Positions 1 to 11,785 of a DNA stretch of 64,000 nt are shown in pieces. Each line of letters opens with the position of its first letter. Positions within the stretch are counted from its first letter, which is position 1. Under the pieces are notes generated by a model. It was not told the DNA's origin. It saw only the letters and a program-made list of their open reading frames with translations, and did no database searches. The translations under genes were made by a program, and so were the position numbers. Source of the DNA: Chalara sp. BL73 (taxonomy: Eukaryota > Ascomycota > Leotiomycetes > Helotiales); NCBI GenBank assembly GCA_918026815.1, contig CAKJVC010000142.1, positions 248,001-312,000 on the forward strand. Reading direction: 5' to 3'.

Positions 1-573
1 ACTTGCGGCAGGCGTACCAACTCTAGGCTGCGAACTGATAAAACAAAATAAAAAACATAAGCGCAACGTGGATGGTGAGCGCGTTACCGCGTGTGGGCCG
101 CATAAGGTTGCGAAATAAGGCAGCTGTTGAACGGACACCGCCTGGCCGAGCAACATATCTGCGAGCGGCGGCTATAGGAGTGTTGGCCGGATTTCAACTT
201 CGGAACTAGGTGCGTGAAGCACGTCGTAAATATTAACAGCGCGATACGCGTAATCTCATAATCACGTAATATGACTGGCCATCCAATGTAGGTAGAGCGA
301 GTTGATAAGTAACTGTGACAAACAATCCGCAAAAGCAGACGTGAACGCTGTGAAGTTATATGTGTCGTTGAATGTTTCGAAATCGCTGAGGCATTGACAG
401 TTGGATTAGAAAATGATTTAATTGAAGAGACTCTAGAAGGTATATATTCTCCCGGTCCGCAACGCCACTATATGCATATCCGTATTTTTCCACAGGCCTG
501 CTTCCAAAGCTCATTACAAAATTAATAAACAGACCCAGAACTCCAAAATACAACGGTGAATGCGGATACAAGC
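1..573. other. Intergenic, left edge
   Basis: This stretch lies downstream of the GH47 stop codon. The short open frames in it have no recognisable motif and no supporting splice pattern. I see no gene, repeat or RNA here. Confidence 0.5.
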
Positions 574-3500
574 TCAAACCTCCCGCTTGAAAGGATGGGC
601 CTCGGTATTGAACACATAGTCATCCAAACTAATCGTGTCAGGGGTCGAATAGAGCAGATAAAAATATTTGAGGGTTTCTGCTGTCCAAAAACTTTCTTGG
701 ATGTTTGTTTGGTCGACTTCAGGGTCCGTGACGTCGTGGATAGAGGAGTGGCCATATTTCGTGGATGTTGCATTGATAATGGATTCGAACATTTTCCAGC
801 CTTTTTCTTGCCATGTTGGGTCTCCGGTTATGCGGTACATGTACCAGACCGATTCGATAGCTTCGGGTCTGCGCAATGGTTAGTGTATAGTAAGTCGAGT
901 TAGGTGACAGGAAGAAGGTACCTGAGTATATAAGCCTTGCTTCGAATGGTTACCATGCCTGTTGGCAACCTCCCGGTTTTTATGCGGTCAGCAACATATT
1001 CCTTATGCGATAGAGGTCTTATAGGGTCATCCAGTGTCAAAATCTCGTTCTTTAGCCTGATTGGGGATTGACGGCCTGGAGGATTATTTCTCAATTCTGC
1101 TTCTGTAGAAATCACTTTCTCGTCGTAGCTAGTAGTTGGAGGTGTGCGTTTGGCTATCTTCTCAGTGCCAGTTGTGTCTTCTGGCGCCTCCAATGCTTGA
1201 GCTTTAATTTCAACAGTCTCTTTCTCATCTGAAATCTTGAGAGCCTCTGACTCAGCAGCCGCCTTGGCTGTATTTTCAAGATATTCTGCCAAAACCTTGT
1301 CTCGGCTTTTCCACATAGGATCTAGTGCCTGATGGTAAGTCGTCTCATTCCAAGGGCAGCTTTGGACACTTTCGCAAGGAACTACTTGAGCTCCCTCAGG
1401 CATGATTCCTGTGGCTGTTGACTCGTAGGCCCAGACACAACCATCTGCTAATTTTTTCGCAAGTTCCAGATCTTGTTCAAGGCCAAAGATTTTCGCAGAC
1501 ATGCCAACCATTCCTCCGATGAAGCAGGTCAGATGTTCTACCTCAGCCGTTAGACTGAATTCTTTGACACTGCCGAAAGCTGATATAGATCCTGAAAACA
1601 AGATATCACGGTCATTTGGAACCATTGGCCGGTAGATCAAATGCTTTTTAACGGCTGCAATAGTTTTGAGGTAGAGCTTTTTATAGACTTCTTCTCGGCC
1701 ACCCAACAGGAGCCATTGCTGCACAAGTTAACTTCATATTAAAGCATTGAAGAAGTTACGTACCTTAGGAAAGTATTCGTATGTAGAATCTTGTCCCCCT
1801 CCCATGGAAAACTTTTCGGAACCTCCTAGTGACGAGCTTGTCAGTCCTTGTGGCACACAATCCCAGTCAGCTAAATTTTCACCCAGCTCAGCCTTCGCTG
1901 CAGATAGATCAAGTGGCAAACCAGTCAGTGGGTCCTTCTGCACGCCTGGCTTCTTCAGGAGAATTCCAGCGGCTGAATCTTTAATCGTATCGGTTGAAAT
2001 TGGTGTCTGGGCTGAAAGTACTGATTCTCCCCTCTTTTTGACTTTGGGTTTCTCTTCCCAATCATTGAGAAGAGCCTTGGCAGGTGCTCCTGGTGCGCCC
2101 GGGACCACATCCATTTCCAACGTCCCAGGCCCAGCAGGCACAGGTTTCTTGTCAGGTATAGGCTCAGGAACCTGGCCAGGTATTTCTGGTCTGTATCCTT
2201 CAGGCTCCTGATCAACTCTGGCAGGCGAAACCGGAGTCTCTTCGGTGGAAGTGGGTGGAACAATAGTTTTATTGCAACCAGATGCGTCAATATTTTCCGG
2301 AAATAATCCGGGGATTCTCGTTCCTCGATCTCCATACTCATCCAATGCAATGGTGATGCGTGCTACAGCATCATAAAAGCGTGGTTCCTTGGTCAACTGC
2401 GCCAATCTCGTGAACTCCATACTCATTGAGCCAAGCTCTGCAATACTTGCTCTTGTATCCGCCCGATGTGGCTGAGATGCAAACGTTGGTTTCCATTTAT
2501 AGTATAGCTGTGGCATTCTGTTTGGCGTGTCAAAGGCTCCCATCAATATATCCGCAAGCTCTACTGCTTTGTCCAGCAGATTTTTGTACTTTCCACCACT
2601 CACGTCATATGCTGCCACGAGCCCTCCAAGATAGCGGATCGTAGTTTCAAACATTGGTATATCAGCTCGAGTGGTGGTCGTGAAGTCAATCTGATTAACT
2701 GCTTTAGCGGCTGCGTCAAACTCCTCTTCTAGTCCCATAATCCATAGAGTATCTAGGGAGTCCACAAGTGTCGCGGCCCATCCGCAAAAGGGGTCACGGA
2801 ACTTCCCCGTGACAGGAGACAATTCATCATGAAGCCATGCGTTCTTCCTGTATCCTTCCCAGGCCCTCTTGAATTCTGCCTTCACTCGAATTTGCCTCTT
2901 CTCACGATCTATTTTCGCATCTGTTGTTTCATCGTTGAAAGCATGTTGTATCTTTGGTATCGCCACTGGCAAACCGGTCGGTAAACGGATTATAGACTCT
3001 GTAGGCACAGGGAAGTGTTCGCTGTGTTTGACATAATATATAGGAGATTCAATAGGCACAAGGTTAGAATCTTCTTGTCTACCATCTGGAGACACAGGAT
3101 GTATTTCGTCCACGCCTGCATCAAGCGGTGTGTTTCCTTTAGGAGATGCCCCTTTTCTGTCAGGAATGCCCAGCGGTGGTAGAGTTGGGATTTCAGCTGT
3201 CACTCTGCTAGGTTTCGTTTTGCCTGTCGTGCCGCTGGTCTTCGCAATACTGGCTTTTGAGCTGCTAGGTTTCGTTCTGCCTACCACACTGCTAGTCTTC
3301 GCGATGTCGGCTTTTTTGCTGCTAGGCTTTATGGATGCTACAGGAGGCGGCGGATGCGAAGTCTTTACCACCACTGGTGCGAGCGGTGCTGCATTATCCT
3401 GCTTCTTTGGCACAACTGGGAATCCTTCGCGATCGACGATCCCCCCAACATTTCCAATCTCGATCCAATGCCTTTGCTTGCTCCATTTAAAAATCAAAAG

Positions 3501-3587
3501 TACGGATACGGCGGCGATAATGAGGAAGATTCGATACCTGCGGAGTCGAAACATTCGTAGCATCTTTCTCACTTCCCCTGTCCTCAA
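574..3587 (-). CDS. GH47 class I alpha-1,2-mannosidase, type II membrane protein with two large insertions
   Basis: GH47 enzymes trim alpha-1,2-mannose from N-glycans in the ER and Golgi or mark misfolded glycoproteins. Three exons on the minus strand (3587-1764, 1718-922, 868-574) give 971 residues. Residues 20-33 form one hydrophobic segment after a basic stretch, so a type II anchor is expected, followed by a Ser/Pro/Lys-rich stem. The catalytic domain keeps [53 protein letters not shown] and the calcium-site NTEAHP near the C-terminus, so it looks active. Both introns (45 and 53 nt) rejoin family motifs exactly ([12 protein letters not shown] and YILR/PEAIES). The domain is interrupted by about 150 low-complexity residues (440-590) and about 95 charged residues (750-845), making it far longer than typical members of roughly 500-600 residues. 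A start at M9 (base 3563) is also possible. The exact subfamily (Golgi trimming or EDEM-like) is not settled. Confidence 0.93.
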
Positions 3588-4460
3588 GGACAGGATTCTA
3601 GATGGTCGTAGATCAAAGGTCGCGTGTGCATTCGATTGATCGACACTGCATCGTCGGGCACTGGGAGCGACAATATATTTGAGATTCTGTGATGTGAGAA
3701 GAATAGAAGAACAGAGAGGTCATTCATTCATTCATTCATTCATTCTTCGTATGTTGACAGCCCCATGCAAGGATGTGGTGCAACCCCATAAAACTAACTG
3801 ACCTCTCCCTGTCCGCATCAGGAACAACGCTGGTGGAACGTAAACTCAAACAGGCATGTGGAATAGGGGTCTTTAGCCTAGAAGGACCGTGCGACGTGCG
3901 CTAATGTGGAATTCCTGATGATTCTTAACCACCAAAAATCACTTCTACAGTAGAGCCTATGAAGTCACAGTAGACAAAAAAAAATTAAGACCGATCCTAG
4001 CATACTCCTTTCAAACGAGGTCAAGCTGTCATATTATACTCTATTGTCCAAGACCGACTGCTCCAAATTATACCAGGACGGGCTGCTGAACTTGCCAAGA
4101 ATATAGGCTTGGCTCGATTCACAGGATGCTTCAGAAAGACAGATTTCACCACGGCTAGCTAGACATGAACTTTCAAATAGCCAAATCATTCTCTTATTCC
4201 CTCTGTACAGGTAACATATAGGCAACCTGTCTTGGCATCAAGTCAGGCGTAGGAAACTTAGGACCGTCATTCGGTGGGCATGCATCTCCCAAGACTGCGG
4301 AGTACATTTGTCACTTGTCTTTTTTATTTTCCCAGGGCCATCTATTCTACCGGTACAGGCGGAATTTTCTTTGGTCTGTTGTACATGATGCAGTCACACC
4401 CTTGGCCGAAGACTGCCAAATGCATTTCTCCATCGGGATATCTAACTCTCATAAAAGTCT
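3588..4460. other. Intergenic between GH47 and CCT6
   Basis: This holds the upstream region of the GH47 gene and the 3' region of CCT6. It contains a (CATT)6 microsatellite at 3721-3745, and no open frame here has a recognisable motif. Confidence 0.5.
3721..3745. repeat. (CATT)6 microsatellite
   Basis: Six perfect tandem copies of CATT lie about 135 bases upstream of the GH47 start codon, so probably within its 5' untranslated or promoter region. Confidence 0.95.
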
Positions 4461-6346
4461 CTACTCATCCATTCCTGGACCTGGACCCGCTTGTCTTCCC
4501 ATCTGTCTAGCCTTGAGTAATTCATCGCATAGCAGAAGATTAGACGCGATCCCTGAACTCGAGGCGATGCAATTCCTCAGTACACGGAAAGAGTCATAGA
4601 CTCCCTCTAATACTGGATCCATCGGCTCGCCAGTCTTGAGATCAAGGCCAACAATGCTTCCCTCGGCTTGTTCATCTTGCAGACTGGCAACTACCGACTA
4701 ATTAGCATATTGGAAATATGGCATATGAGAGCACTTACGAGAATCTTGGACATCATGGCCAGCGTTCGCTGCTAAAGTTTTTGGTATGATTAACAAAGCA
4801 TCAGCAAATGCTTGAACGCCCCACTTTGCCTTGCCTTTCACAGTTTTGCGGAATGCTTCACTATTCAAGTGTGCAGCACATGCGACTTGGAAAGCTCCTG
4901 CACCTGGTACAACGCTCTTATCCACAATCATATTGTAGACACTCCGGAGGCCATCGCGGACCGCATCCGTGATTTGCGTGATAGTATGTTGGTTCGGTCC
5001 CTTGATAAGAAGAGTGACTGATTTGGGCTCCTTGACATCCTCAATGAAGGTGTACTTCTCCTCCCCTAAGGCATGCTCGTACACTAAGCCGGCCCATCCA
5101 AGAACATCGGGAGATAGATCATCTACACTATTTTGTGCTGTTCCTCCACAAATCAACTGTAGTCTCTCCATGTTCCGTCGCTTCGCGCGTCTCAGGGCAA
5201 AAATACCATTCTTGACTAGCACATCGAGAGAGAGAGGGTCAATCCCTTTCTGGTTTATGATGACGAAACCCTTCTTTGGGTCGTTGCCACACACTTCCTT
5301 TTTTAGCTCTACGATTTTTCTTAGCTTTTCGTCAACGAATCGACGTTCGCTCTCTACAAGCTTATCTCTCTGCTCTGCGCTGGAGTAGTAAAATCCAGAG
5401 TTGATCTCCGACTTCTCATACTCCAGACTTACATTCAAACTTAGAATGAATGCATTCTCGACTCTCTTTGGCATATCGGGATGTCTCGCACCGTGGTCTA
5501 AGGCTAGACCTCGAATGAGCTGCGTCTCAGATGCGGTGCGATGTTGCATCTTCATAATCTCAACCATGTGCAAATCAGGCTTCGATTCGCCATCATAAAT
5601 CGATAGAACGGCATCAACAATATCAGGCGTGAGCTTCTCCGCTAGAGTGTGATTGAGTTTTGTTGATAAAGATGTGCGCGCAACAGAGAGCAGTAACTCC
5701 CGGTCGACTTCTTTTGCAAGCTTAAATGAGTCCAAGAACTATGCTAGATTAGCAAGTGCATTTGATCGTGTATTCCTTGAGAGCATACCTTAAGAGACTC
5801 CGTCTTCGCAATCTCATATCCGTCTGTTATTATTCGAGGATGTAGGCCCTCAGAGATATATCGGTCTGCCTGCTTCAACAGTTCGCCAACCAGAAGTACC
5901 ACAGACGTTGTTCCATCACCACAAATATCGTCTTGCGCCGTGGCCGCCCGTGCAATCATGACCGCTGTAGGGTTCTGAATTTGCATTTCCCGCAGTAACA
6001 CATTTCCATCTTTCGTGAGTTTGATCTATGACAACAAGCAGGTTAGACTCATTCTCAAAGTGCTTTTGGGTTGTCTTCATACAGCTCCCGCTCCATCAAC
6101 AAGCCTGATAAAGTATTAGCATTTTGGTTTTTTTTTTAAAGGGAAAAAGGCAAAACGGACATCTTGATGGTCCCTAAAGGACCCAGATTTGATTTCAGGA
6201 CATCTTGAAGCCCTTCTCCTGCACTGATATTGACCCGCAAGGCTTCACCTCTTCTCTAAAATTCGCATTAGCAATGGGACCACAAAGAATGCTTGTGAAC
6301 GTACTCTCGACTCGGCTTTTGGGTTGAGAAGCTGTGCAGCGGACAT
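4461..6346 (-). CDS. CCT6: T-complex protein 1 subunit zeta (CCT6)
   Basis: This is one subunit of the cytosolic double-ring TRiC/CCT chaperonin, which folds actin, tubulin and WD40 proteins with ATP. Six exons (6346-6305, 6255-6161, 6104-6083, 6025-5789, 5738-4739, 4690-4461) give 541 residues, the usual CCT length. Visible motifs are [17 protein letters not shown] and the nucleotide-site GDGTTSVV near residue 90. The run [19 protein letters not shown] (here [19 protein letters not shown]) and the C-terminal [17 protein letters not shown] are zeta-type. One exon is only 22 nt. For the last intron I chose the acceptor before base 4690, because only it restores the frame into the conserved C-terminus. 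The start codon is followed by [11 protein letters not shown], as in fungal orthologues. The gene is divergent from the prenylcysteine oxidase gene, with 257 bases between the start codons. Confidence 0.97.
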
Positions 6347-6603
6347 ATTTGAGGATCGGGTAACTTTTGAAGGTTAAATAGTTCTGCTAAGGTCCTCAAA
6401 TGCAGCAAGATTACAGGCGTTCAACGCGAGCGAGCGAGCTTTTTTTACAAGGTCGCGTTGATGTGTGCCTTAAAAATGGATGCGGTTTGTAAGGCTGAAA
6501 GCTTGGCATCCCTTCCTATGTATGCACTAATTCGAACTACTCCAACATAATACTTTAGAGCTCTGTTTGTTGCATGACAAGACACTCAACGTTTTAATAC
6601 GCC

Positions 6604-8666
6604 ATGTACTCGAAAAGCGATATAACATTTGCCCTAACCCTAGGTGCTTTGTGCGGTCAAAGCCTAGGGTTTTGGCCATTCTCTGCTTTCGCAAGTGCCT
6701 CATCCGATACAGATACTATAGTAAAGCGCGTTGCCATCATTGGTATGTTATCATTTTCCACTCCTAAATTCTTTGTTGTCCAATCCATTTCAATAGGTTC
6801 TTCGCTTATTTCTATCATCGAAATAATGCTCCTTTGTAGTTTATTGTCGGGGAATATCCACTTTCACGTCTATTCATACACGAAATGTCTTGTACATGAG
6901 CCATGAGTTCTTTATCATTGATATCGATCTTCTATGGAACCTCCATGGGCGAGGAATAAGCTTATGAGCATGACTCAGCATTTGGGGTCTTACATCAGAT
7001 TGAACTTCTGAGTTTGAGTGTCATCTTAAATCAACCGCTATTCTATTCATGTACTCACAAGTTGCTCTTTATTACATTTAGAAAAAAAATTAAATTTTTG
7101 AACAGCTAGCTAATATGTGTAGGTGCGGGAGCTGGTGGGGCATCTACCTCTTTTCATCTACAAAAGTTTGCTGCGCTTTCTGGAACTGCTGTTGATATCA
7201 CAGTGTACGAAAAATCATCGTTTGTAGGCGGCCGATCCACTACAGTAGATGCTTATGATGATCCTACTCAACCCGTTGAACTTGGGGCGAGTATATTCGT
7301 AGAAGTCAATGAGATTCTCAAGAATGCCACAGAGCTATTTGGGCTCCCACGAGCGTCTAGAAATAATGACGACGATAACTATCTTGGCATCTGGAATGGG
7401 AAAGAGTTCGTATACACCCAAAAAGGAGGCGGCTGGTGGAATGCTGCGAAGCTACTGTGGAAATACGGTTTGGCGCCGATAAGAACACAGAATTTAATGA
7501 AGAAGACTGTCGGCAAGTTTCGACAGCTTTATACGCCCCCATTCTTTCCATTCAGGTCGTTGTCTGATAGAGCTTTCGACCTTGGCTTGACAGATACCAC
7601 GTCAATTACTGGGGAACAGCTTCTAGAAGCTAACAATGTAGTGTAATCCTTCCAATAAGTTGATTTGACTAACACCCTCCAGATCGGAGCTCCGTTCTCT
7701 ACTGATATCATACAAGCCAGTACTAGAGTCAACTATGGTTCAAATCTCGCTACGATTCACGGGCTGGAGACCATGGTCTGCATGGCCATCGAAGGTGCAA
7801 TGTCCGTAGAAGGAGGCAACTGGCAAATATTTAATAGCATGCTAAAAGCTTCGAATGCCACAGTGAATCTCAACACAACTGTCACCTCGATCAAGAAGAG
7901 CAAAGGAAAATATATTTTAGCTGTCTCAGATACAAACGAGCACCCTGCATCATTATCAGAACGTTCATCAAGCTTTGACACTGTAGTACTGGCGGCACCT
8001 TTTCAATTCTCGAACATCGAACTTGAGGTGGATCTCGTGAAGAAGACTCCCGATAAGATTCCATACGTCCAATTACACGTCACCTTATTTACCTCAACGG
8101 AGAAGCTGAGCCCAAGATTTTTCGGCTTACAAGCAGATAAAATAGTGCCAGACTCAATCCTGACAACTCTACCACCAGGTACAGAAGCTCCATCTGATCC
8201 CACAAAAGGCGTGGGTCCTACAGGATTTTTCAGCATCAGTACCCTTCGCACCCTCGTTAATCCCAAGACACTCCAAAAAGAGTATCTCTATAAGATCTTT
8301 TCACCTAAGAAAGTCACCGCCGCGTTCCTCTTCGACCTCCTTGGAACGGATGCTCTGCCTGAAGATCTCAGCATGATTTCCCAGGAGAGTGGGCATGCTG
8401 TTTCATGGTATTACCCAAAAGTCTGGTATAGTTACCCGTACGAGCTTCCCCGCGTTACTTTCGAGGAACTGGAGCTAGCGCAGGGTTTCTATTATACCAG
8501 TGGGATCGAGAGTTTCATTAGTACCATGGAGACGAGCGCGTTAATGGGCATGAACATTGCTCAATTGATTGTAGATGATTACTTGCAGGTGCAGGACGTG
8601 AAGGCGGATGCTTCGGAGAAAGGGTCACAGGTAGTCCTTTCGGAGAAGATGGTCGATGAATTGTAA
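6604..8666 (+). CDS. Prenylcysteine oxidase/lyase-like flavoprotein
   Basis: Family members are FAD-dependent enzymes that oxidise the thioether of prenylcysteine released when prenylated proteins are degraded; the animal enzyme is lysosomal. Three exons (6604-6742, 7123-7640, 7683-8666) give 546 residues. A hydrophobic N-terminus resembling a signal peptide is followed by the Rossmann dinucleotide motif VAIIGAGAGGAS, rebuilt across intron 1, then ELGASIFV and SRINYG-like VNYGSN in the prenylcysteine lyase domain (about residues 220-520), with SWYYPKVW near the end. Intron 1 is 380 bases, much longer than others here. Intron 2 (7641-7682) uses a GTGTAA donor and joins NNV to IGAPFS in frame. 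Fungal members have rarely been studied, so the substrate is inferred from family membership. Confidence 0.93.
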
Positions 8667-9470
8667 GCTTAGGGTGTAGTAATGTAGCAAGTTGACAAGC
8701 TAGCGGTAGTTGCATAATATATTTTTTCCAAATTATAATTAGGACAACAATGCGTGAGGTTTCGCAAAAGCCTGTAGAACATGTGTCTCATATCATAGGC
8801 AAGCTAACTGTACCAAGGAGGAAACTAGAACTCGGCCTACATCTCTTCCACAAAGCAAACAAAGGGACATTCATAAGTTATGGTACACATACTACGCAGT
8901 CTCTGTGGTGTCCAAAGTTCAAATAAAAAGCAACACTTCCATAGCCAACATGCTGTTTAAACAATCTATTTTAAGGCTGTCGTGACCACCATCATGGCTC
9001 TTAAAGTTTGAGCAACCATCTTTCAGGACATGCATAGATAATTATTCTCGTAAGAGGCCCGGTTGCGGTATGTCTGTTATCTCCACGTGGTATTAGTTGC
9101 AGTTATGTAGTGTGTAAGCAGACCATTAGCGATTGACATAACTAACTTTCGTTGTATTTAAATGCACACATATTGGTAGTGAAATAGATAACGGCATGCG
9201 ATGTTAAAAGATACGGTGCTGACTGCTCTTTGATACAATTCCAAATGGAGACGCTCAGGAGGCCTGCTTGTTTGGTTGTGACAGGCGGTTGTGAAGCGGA
9301 TGGACGGCAGAATTGCAGTGTTTCGCAAAATCGGCGGGCCCGCAATCAGAATCGACATTCTTGAATGACTTAAATCAGGTATAATAGATCATCATTCCTT
9401 TTACATCTTCTTTATTTGCTTTCTCAAATTGCCACTTACTGTCAATCACTTTTTCCTACTATCAAGCTAT
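8667..9470. other. Intergenic, convergent 3' ends
   Basis: This lies between the 3' ends of the prenylcysteine oxidase-like gene and the chitinase gene. Overlapping short open frames near 9142-9358 carry no recognised motif. I see nothing else. Confidence 0.5.
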
Positions 9471-11068
9471 CTATTCCTTAAAGCCATCTCTGAGATTATC
9501 ATACTTAGAGTGTGGATACTCCAAGCAATTCTTGCTCTCTTCCAGTGTACCTAAGACGGCAACAACATTTCCGATCAAGCTGTTTTGTCCAGTTTTATCA
9601 GCACTAGACTCCCACCACATCGCACCTCCAAGATTTTCCTTCTTGAGCCACTCGGTCTTTCGTCTCGCCATATCGACTGTATCATAGGTTATTAATTGTC
9701 GTTTGACGGGATCATAGCTGTATGATGCTCCGGCTTCTGCATCGTACTTTTCTTCAGCGCCGGCTAGTGGAAGGACTTTATAGTCATACACTCCTGCTTC
9801 CCTAATAGATGATATTGGGTCAGGAAAACAATCTCGTCCAGATCTCTTTGTCATATTAGTACTTACCATGTCCCCTGGCCAACTCCTTGGTAAGGTTTAC
9901 CCAAACCATCGGTATTTTCAAATGCTCTTCCATAAAGCGGCATCCCGAGAACAATCTTCTTGCCATTGATACCATTCCTCTTATAATGAGCAACCGCATC
10001 TGCTGTGCTGAAAGGAGTAGAATCACTATTCTTGCTTGGTAGTAAATTTGCTTGATGACCAGCTTTGTTATCCCATGACCCAGCATAATCATAAGCCATC
10101 AAGTTCCAGAAGTCTAGGTATTTGTCCATGCCCCCAAGGTCCATCTTCTCGTAGTTCTGTTTGCCAGCTGGGCACGCTACTGTGAGCTCGAAATGATATG
10201 GCGAGGGTAGAGTACGAGAATACGCATCCATGGCTTCTCGGCAACTCTGAAGGAGGAGTACGAAGTGCTCGGCTTCGGTGCTAGATTTAGGATACTCCCT
10301 ATTTAGTAGTCAGTTATGCCGGCTCACGCAGCTGTCCGGAGATTTGTAGATCGTGAATCCAAGGCCCCTGATTCAGCTAATTTTTGTTCGGATATCTGTT
10401 TGATACGGGCGGCTTGAACAAACGATTCATGTAATCCTATGAATTGAGGGGCTGGACTTCATGCTATCATACTCACCAGTCAACTATACGTAATCAGCAT
10501 GGCTTAGAGTAATTTCGGCCAGTATGCCAAAGGCTTTCCTATTGCGGAAACAGAGGTGAAGCAAGACTTACTATCAATTCCATCAAAGCCGAGATTTTTG
10601 ATCAAATCAACCGCAGATTCAGCGAACTTCTGACGGCCTGCAGCAGTAGAAGCAGGAGCCGCAAAGTTCGAGCTATATGTCCAGCCTCCAATTGACAGTA
10701 AAATCTTCAGGGAGCGATTCTTGCGCTTAAGCAGGTTCAGCTGCTTGAGGCATCCATAGAGATTGGTGCCAGAGTCATTCCAAGAATCTCCAGAGTCGAC
10801 CCAGTGGATATCTGTGTCAGCCCACCCATCTGTGAGATATCTGATGTATGTTAGTGACTGCTTATTAAGAAAAACTTTCCATTGAACCTATTTTCAATCT
10901 CTTGGCTGAACGAACTTACACCTCTCCACTCTCAGGTCGAACGTTGCCGAATGCGTATAGCACGTGTGTCAATTCCTCCGATGGGAGATCCTGAGGTCTA
11001 TATTTCCTTCCATAAATCGCCCAATTCACGAAATAAGCAACAGAACGATATCCATCACCGCCTCCCAT
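9471..11068 (-). CDS. GH18 chitinase (ChiB1-like), 5' end uncertain
   Basis: GH18 endochitinases cleave chitin by substrate-assisted catalysis and act in fungal wall turnover and autolysis. From the canonical start MGGGDGYRS at 11068, five exons (11068-10920, 10840-10572, 10483-10477, 10298-9867, 9801-9471) give 395 residues. Visible are [15 protein letters not shown] at the first beta strand, [16 protein letters not shown], the catalytic [22 protein letters not shown] and [11 protein letters not shown]. The catalytic motif is split by a 7-nt microexon (10477-10483) that supplies parts of Ile, Asp and Trp. The same frame stays open upstream of 11068 and encodes a strong hydrophobic segment (VIYSIPLFIVLVALFIGQFF). 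The natural product may therefore begin further upstream with a membrane anchor, which would need an extra 5' exon. Confidence 0.9.
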
Positions 11069-11785
11069 CTTATTCTCAAGGAAGTCAATGTTTGAGTTTG
11101 AGAAGAGGAAGGCTGGGTAAAAGAATTGGCCTATGAATAATGCCACGAGAACTATGAAAAGAGGGATACTGTAGATAACAAGACGCTTGAGTTGAGCCAG
11201 GTTGGAAGTCTTATATTATGAGGTCTGAGGAAAATTGAAGATGTGGAGTTGAGAATGTGGCGGATGAGAGGTGCCGAAGGCCGTCGCTTGAGACAGCTCA
11301 GCTCTAACTGCAAGGCTGAGTGATTTAGCCAAGAGCATTACGACGCTCAACATCGAAGGCAAATTTCACAATAATATGGTCAATTACTTGTTACATATTT
11401 ATGAATAACCTCTAACTCTACTAGTATATGCCTTGCACACTATTGTGAAACTATGTACGACCTTACCACTACCCGTGCCCTCTTGACCCTTACCTACCAG
11501 TTTATACTGGTTGAAGCTCAAAGCTTCATTTCTACCTATAGCTCCATTGTAATAAACAGAGCTGGACTGCCGGACGGGCCTATTGCCTGGCATAGGGCAT
11601 CCTCCGTATCAACAGTATAGCATCGATACCACCTTTGACCCGAGTCAAAGAGCAAGCCGCAGTTGGCCACCCACGAATTTTTCATTTACTAATGGCTCGA
11701 TTGCTTAAGACTTTGTGCCCCACCGAATTTGTATTATCAGTGATACCTGTCTTTCAAAGCATGCTTTCACCTATTCTCTTGATTT
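11069..11785. other. Chitinase upstream region with possible 5' exon
   Basis: The chitinase reading frame continues upstream without a stop as far as a TAA at 11216-11218. Beyond it, still in the same frame, an open stretch starts with ATGs at 11353 and 11338. An intron removing the TAA would join them. The rest of the interval, up to the J-protein stop codon, shows nothing recognisable. Confidence 0.4.

Noticed and set aside
3130..3639. Plus-strand open frame of 169 codons
   Set aside because: It is antisense to the repetitive Ser/Lys/Thr stem of the GH47 enzyme. Its hydrophobic make-up is a by-product of that codon usage.
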